Assembly (NCBI GenBank): GCA_964017235.1
Contig: OZ024940.1
Location: forward strand, 25,983,615 to 26,047,614
DNA: 64,000 bases
Reading direction: 5' to 3'
From: Sabellastarte sp. h YS-2021
Taxonomy: Eukaryota; Annelida; Polychaeta; Sabellida; Sabellidae
The notes below the pieces were generated by a model. That model worked only from the letters and a program-made list of their open reading frames with translations, was not told the DNA's origin and did no database searches. How positions within the stretch are numbered: the first letter of the stretch is position 1; every line of letters begins with the position of its first letter. Of this stretch, positions 59,366 through 64,000 are shown one piece after another. The translations under genes were made by a program, and so were the position numbers.

Positions 59366-61330
59366 AACCACTGAAGCTTTCCCAAGAGTTTAAACGTAAA
59401 GCAAAGCATTGTACTGATAATTGACTTTCCTGTAATTATTTTGTCAGTAATAACGGAGTCTGCTCAAATTGACATACTAATTGTGTTGGTGAAATTCCAG
59501 ATTGAAAACGCAGTACTTTTTTCTCACAATTGCTATTCGTATAGTACATATTGATTATTTAAAATAGATCTACTTGTTAGCAGTTGTAGTTAACAAAGTT
59601 AAAAATCAATTTCAATAACTGCATGTTTCAAAATTGACAAGCCAAACCTAGGATCCTAAGTTGGGCTAGGGCCAATCTTAAGACAGGCAAGATCTCAAGT
59701 AGGGCTTCAGCAACTATTTACAGAGTCCAACTTTTCTTTAATAGCAATATTTACATAAATTTGATATATGCACATGACTAGTCCATAAGAGTAATACAGT
59801 AACAATATACACCTTCGTTTGAAATAACAACAATAAAATACACTGATTACATATTTTCAGGAATTTTATGCTGTCATAATATTTTCAGTGTAGTTTAACA
59901 AGTGGATTATTAAGGATTTTATTATTAGCTAAGATCATATTAATACAGGCCCTCAGTTGCTTGGAGCTGGATTCGAAGTCAGTGTGCAAAGAGGGGAGAG
60001 TCAAGTCATTAATTACCTAGCTTGTTAACCACTCAGCTAGTCACTGAATGTTGAGGACTTAGAAAATAACAATAGTGGGTCACCATGACTTACTTTTCTC
60101 TTTACAAATTAAACCCATATTTATGTACTTTAAAGTTGCATTTCAGATGGGTGGATATACTTGGTATTTAGGCACATTCACATAAATTGGCAACACATTT
60201 TGCTGATATCAAAATAAGACAGCTATCAACGGTCATTTTCCACTTAGTCAGAATTTGGATGGACAGTTGTTAAAAGCAAAGAAGCACCACAAAGATATAG
60301 CAAATATTAAATAAACTGCCATTCACTGAATATCATTCAGCTTCAAATAAAATGCCAATGTAAATGAACGACTAGTTCTGAACACCACAGTTACCACTGC
60401 TGAGGAGGCTACGTCTTTGGTTGTGAGAGGTGGAGAGGTCAAACCTGAAGTAGAGAGGTCAAGGGCACTGGCAGTGGCTTCTTTCTCTGTCAAATGTGAT
60501 GCTAAAGGAAACACCGTGGCATATACATTACAAGTGCCACATCATTTGATGCACATATCAAAGCAACTATATTTAATGGGTTTTTTAGGATTTCACCGTC
60601 CCACAGATGATATGCAGATGCTTCAGAAGCCAGTTTGGTTTGTTGTTTCTTGTAAGTAATGTCTAAATGTAAATACGTCGAAATTGGAATTCAGTAGAAC
60701 TTTGGTTGTGGAAAGACAATTTTCCTTTTAAGGTCAGACAGTGATTCAAACTCGTCGATTTAAAGGTGGAAACAAGTGTTTAACAACCATAATGTCATAT
60801 GGCCTCCTCAAAACATATTGAACCGTTATATAAGAACACAAGACAAACTCAGGAGATAATAACCACATCTTGACACAGACTAAATTAAAGGAAGCAAAAT
60901 AATTGGAATCTAGATTTTTAAGGATAATTTAGGATCGTGAAATGGAGACATGAAGATTCGCTCTTGAGATACGCAAAACAAGTCACAGTTCAGATTCATC
61001 ACATGCTGTAAACATAAAGAAAAAAAGACAGAAATTCATGGTAGTATGTAATATATATCACATCATATAGTGTCATTAAAATTCTTTATTACTACTCAAA
61101 GTAGTGTATATTTACAGGTTTTGTCTTCTCACAAAAAATGCTGCCTACTCTAATTTGACACAATTATTTTTACGCCATCTTGGTCCAAGTTTTTTTATAT
61201 TAAAATATACATTGCATAGGTACAAGTTGTGGCTTTAATGCAAAACACTATGTTGGTTAATCTTTCAGAGACTAGCAAGTGGATATAGATTAAAATAGGA
61301 GAGTGTCCCATACTGCTTTAAACAACTTAT
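59366..61330. other. Unassigned, one exon-like patch
   Basis: Outside the SINE at 59930-60045, only 60323-60514 stands out: a minus-strand frame rich in Ser/Thr/Ala preceded by acceptor-like sites. See findings. Confidence 0.4.
59930..60045 (-). mobile_element. tRNA-derived SINE, degenerate
   Basis: Complement AGATCATATTAATACAGGCC, GCTGGATTCGAAGTC (B box GACTTCGAATCC), CTAGCTTGTTAACCACTCAG. Confidence 0.55.
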
Positions 61331-61497
61331 TTAAACTTGGGTTTCATGTACCTTTCGAAAGCTAAGGTCATACAAATACAGGCCATCTGAAAATCCCACA
61401 TGTTGCCAGAGATAGTATTGAACCCAGGACCGCAGAGATGAGAGCAAAGTATTTAAATACCAAACCTGTTCACCACACGACCACATAGGCCTCTTCA
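61331..61497 (-). mobile_element. SINE family C, degenerate
   Basis: Complement GAAAGCTAAGGTCATACAAA, TATTGAACCCAGGACC (B box GGTCCTGGGTTCAATA), AATACCAAACCTGTTCACCA. Confidence 0.6.
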
Positions 61498-62946
61498 TAT
61501 GCCTGGACAGCCAGAGTAAACTTGTAGAAAACACTCTACATGGATGCCTGTCTTTATGTTGCTGTTTAAGCCAGAGAACCAGTATCATATTAAATGCAAA
61601 GACATTTCTCTTCTGATATAATAAAATAAGAAAATATCTTGAAGATATAAAGCCAAGAAGGCCCCGGTCATAACAATACAAAGTAATCTGATCCAATATG
61701 AATTGCAACTGCTTTGACATTTCTGCACCTAAAACAGTCTGATATGGTCCAATGTGAAAATTATTCCGAAAAATTCTCCAACTTTGATTGGATTGGTGAC
61801 AATATACCATAGAGCTCCAGTTAAAATGATCAGAACATACTTATTTCTGGTCCGATTTCGAAAAAAAAATATTATTTTCACAATTATACTCAGTTTAATG
61901 GGGGCTCTCATCTTTCCATATCAAGCTAAACCTCACTTCAGGTGCAGAAAAAAACAACAGCCACATGTACTAAATACTAACATTAATTTGTGTGTTGTGA
62001 ATCACAAGTGCTACTACACTGATTAGATACTATTGGCTGTTAGAGGGTTGGTTAAGGCATTTGTCATTGCAATGGTATTGCAGGTGGATGGTGTGAAGCA
62101 TTGATTTAGCAGAATGATTTTGTTACAAACATTCACACTGTAGCTTGATGGGACGCATTGTTTTTTTAGATTTTTATCTGATTGTCAGAGCAGCACCTCT
62201 TGTAATTTAAACGCTGGGGTTTTAGGTTCTGTTCATCACCAAATACCCCAATCACATTACAGGTGATACGTCCCGCGGTAGTAAGGGCTGGTCAAAATGC
62301 CCATGTCCTTCAACTACTGTCTGATGCCCATATGCCAACTAGTGACACAGTGTAGAAACATCCAATTCTTTGTGCGTCCTACAGAAGTTTTAAAAAGTTT
62401 AAAAAATCCAATTCTGGCATGATAATTTTTTTCATAAGTTAACTGAAGGTGTGGTCCATGGTGTATATGAGGTTATGACTGCATCGAGTTTCAGTATCAC
62501 ATGTTCCTCCGACGGATACCAAAGGTGAGTTGAGGTTAATGAAGGTTGCCTCTCATTGACCAACATTTGTACTACTGTCATTCATAGTTATTCACGGTTA
62601 CACACCATGTCCAATCCGTGGCCATACGTGTGATATCTTATGGATACACCAAATATTGTAAGGTATGAGCCGTCCTTGGAGGTGGTTCTGCTACTGAGTA
62701 AAATCTCTAACCATGGGACATACCACCTGTGTGAGTGGGGCATAAGGTAATATATGGACATCCCCTCATTACACCTGACATGTTATCATGTGCTGAATAG
62801 GTGAGATCCTATTCAGCCCATACGCCAAACTTGATAAACACTAGGACACTGAGCTCTCCCACAAGCTCTTTGTAGATTCATGGTAAAATGTATAAGACAA
62901 TAACACATATTTACCAACAGGGATATGAATCATGGCTTCCAAGATG
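61498..62946. other. Mostly unassigned
   Basis: A 159-codon minus frame spans 61331-61810 but its C-terminal part is SINE and the rest has no match. The remainder is AT-rich. Confidence 0.45.
62790..62862 (-). mobile_element. SINE head fragment (family B-like)
   Basis: ACGCCAAACTTGATAAACAC and TAGGACACTG mirror the family B head complement. No B box remains. Confidence 0.35.
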
Positions 62947-62978
62947 CTAGTGTATTAAGCGTCCCGCAAGGGACGCTT
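62947..62978 (-). mobile_element. Candidate Helitron-like 3' terminus
   Basis: On the minus strand a perfect 9-bp stem (62978-62970 with 62965-62957) closed by a four-base loop is followed six bases later by CTAG (62950-62947). A short hairpin ten bases from a CTRR end is the standard Helitron 3' signature. The base after CTAG is C, not the expected T. Confidence 0.45.
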
Positions 62979-63000
62979 GTTTGTGTATGGGAGAGCTTCT

Positions 63001-63062
63001 GGCTCCGCCGGCTCCGCCGGCTCCGGCGGCTCCGCCGGCTCCGCCGGCTCCGCCGGCTCCGC
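63001..63062. repeat. 9-bp GC-rich tandem array, GGCTCCGCC
   Basis: Seven units with one variant (GGCTCCGGC), almost pure GC in very AT-rich surroundings. It would encode Gly-Gly-Ala on the minus strand but has no gene context. Confidence 0.95.
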
Positions 63063-63387
63063 ATTTTGTTTTCCTTATAACTCTGTAACCGTTAGGCGGA
63101 TTCTTTTCAAATTTGGCAGGTTTAGGCAGTAGCCTTGGGGAATTTTTTTGAATATGCTGCAGTGACATTTCAACCAATCAGAGAGGTCACATGACCAAAA
63201 ATGTCTTTTTTCGATGGGGAAGCTTGTCCGGATGATAACTTGAAAGGAATTTTATCAATTCACCTGAAACTTGGCAAATACATTCATTCTATTAAAATCT
63301 GGAAATCATTAGATTTTGGCATTGATTGGTCAAGAAATGGCCGAGTAATTAATGATTAATTAATTATTACGAATTTTCCAAATAAGG
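63063..63387. repeat. Spacer between the 9-bp array and the 169-bp satellite
   Basis: CTCTGTAACCGTTAGGCGGA and TTTTCAAATTTGGCAGG resemble the core of other repeats in the window. It ends in an AT-rich TAATTAATGATTAATTAATTA stretch. It is probably internal to the same mobile unit. Confidence 0.4.
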
Positions 63388-64000
63388 AAAACACAAAAAT
63401 GCTTATATCTCGAAAACCGTGCTAGATAGAGCGATTTCGACGAAATTTTTGACCCGCAGGGTATCTCTGCGGAGTAGTTTTCCCAATTTTCAAAAAATTT
63501 TTGTCTCGCCCAAAATGGCGGCCATTTTGAATTTTCGAAATTTTCGCAAAAATTGCAAAACACAAAAATGCTTATATCTCGAAAACCGTGCTAGATAGAG
63601 CGATTTCGACGAAATTTTTGAGCCACAGGGTATCTCTGCAGAGTAGTTATCCCAATTTTGAAAAAATTTTTGTCTCGCCAAAAATGGCGGCCATTTTGAA
63701 TTTTCGAATTTTTCGCAAAAATTGCAAAACACAAAAATGCTTATATCTCAAAAACCGTGCTAGATAGAGCAATTTCGACAAAATTTTTGACCCGCAGGAT
63801 ATCTCTGCGGAGTACTTTTCCCAATTTTCAAAAAATTTTTGTCTCGCCAAAAATGGCGGCCATTTTGAATTTTCGAAATTTTCGCAAAAATTGCAAAACA
63901 CAAAAATGCTTATATCTCGAAAACCGTGCTAGATAGAGCGATTTCGACGAAATTTTTGACCCACAGGGTATCTCTGCAGAGTAGTTATCCCAATTTTGAA
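63388..64000. repeat. 169-bp satellite running off the window
   Basis: GCTTATATCTCGAAAACCGT starts at 63401, 63570, 63739 and 63908, exactly 169 bases apart. Each unit also has GATAGAGCGATTTCGACGAA and CAAAATGGCGGCCATTTTG. Units are over 90% alike by eye. 169 is not a multiple of three, so the frames shift each unit and are not coding. Confidence 0.97.

Noticed and set aside
62947-63901. Overlapping minus-strand frames with MFCNFCENFENSKWPPF-type repeats and a Gly/Ala run
   Set aside because: The 169-bp period shifts frame each unit and the Gly/Ala run is the 9-bp array; no start, splice or family support.
1-64000. A second homeobox gene or Hox cluster neighbour
   Set aside because: No other WFQNRR-type or homeodomain helix sequence found in either strand of the readable frames.

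Overview
The window is AT-rich, intron-bearing, repeat-dense animal DNA. The only gene I can assemble with confidence is an even-skipped (Eve/Evx class) homeobox gene on the minus strand. Its three coding exons are at 18232-18121, 15015-14849 and 14045-13401, and together they encode 307 residues. The gene and its surroundings (several tRNA-derived SINE families, CR1/RTE-like LINE 3' ends, a DIRS/Crypton-type tyrosine recombinase remnant, possible Helitron-like termini with internal satellites) fit a marine invertebrate, probably a lophotrochozoan and perhaps a mollusc. The species cannot be fixed from the sequence alone.

Layout. 0-12.5 kb lies downstream of eve: SINEs, a recombinase remnant fused to a SINE (4.3-4.9 kb), a 0.9-kb TIR element (6.8-7.7 kb) and a ~140-bp tandem array full of nuclear-receptor half-sites (9.16-10.13 kb). 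12.5-18.8 kb holds eve, its probable 3' UTR, two introns loaded with SINE/LINE debris, and a candidate TATA promoter near 18.76 kb. 18.8-26 kb is the upstream flank, with homeodomain-type AT motifs, CCAAT boxes, a small TIR element (19.7-20.1 kb) and a few stretches that look like conserved non-coding DNA. 26-55 kb is gene-poor: SINEs, three LINE C-terminal remnants, a large inverted repeat (36.56-37.65 kb) and two more candidate regulatory blocks (39.2-39.6 and 44.3-44.7 kb). 55.4-56.0 kb is a palindromic EcoRI-type satellite. 57-59 kb has 146-bp and 54-bp tandem repeats. 62.95 kb to the end looks like the terminus of a Helitron-like element: hairpin plus CTAG, a 9-bp GC-rich array and a 169-bp satellite that runs off the window.

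Eve is a nuclear DNA-binding repressor, and its C-terminal FFRPF-type motif suggests Groucho recruitment. Nothing else in the window looks like an intact protein gene. The most unusual material is in the repeats: two SINE families with different tRNA heads but a common 3' module, a tandem array carrying perfect DR1 elements, a self-complementary satellite, and several unrelated arrays that share a TATATCTCGRAAACYGT core.
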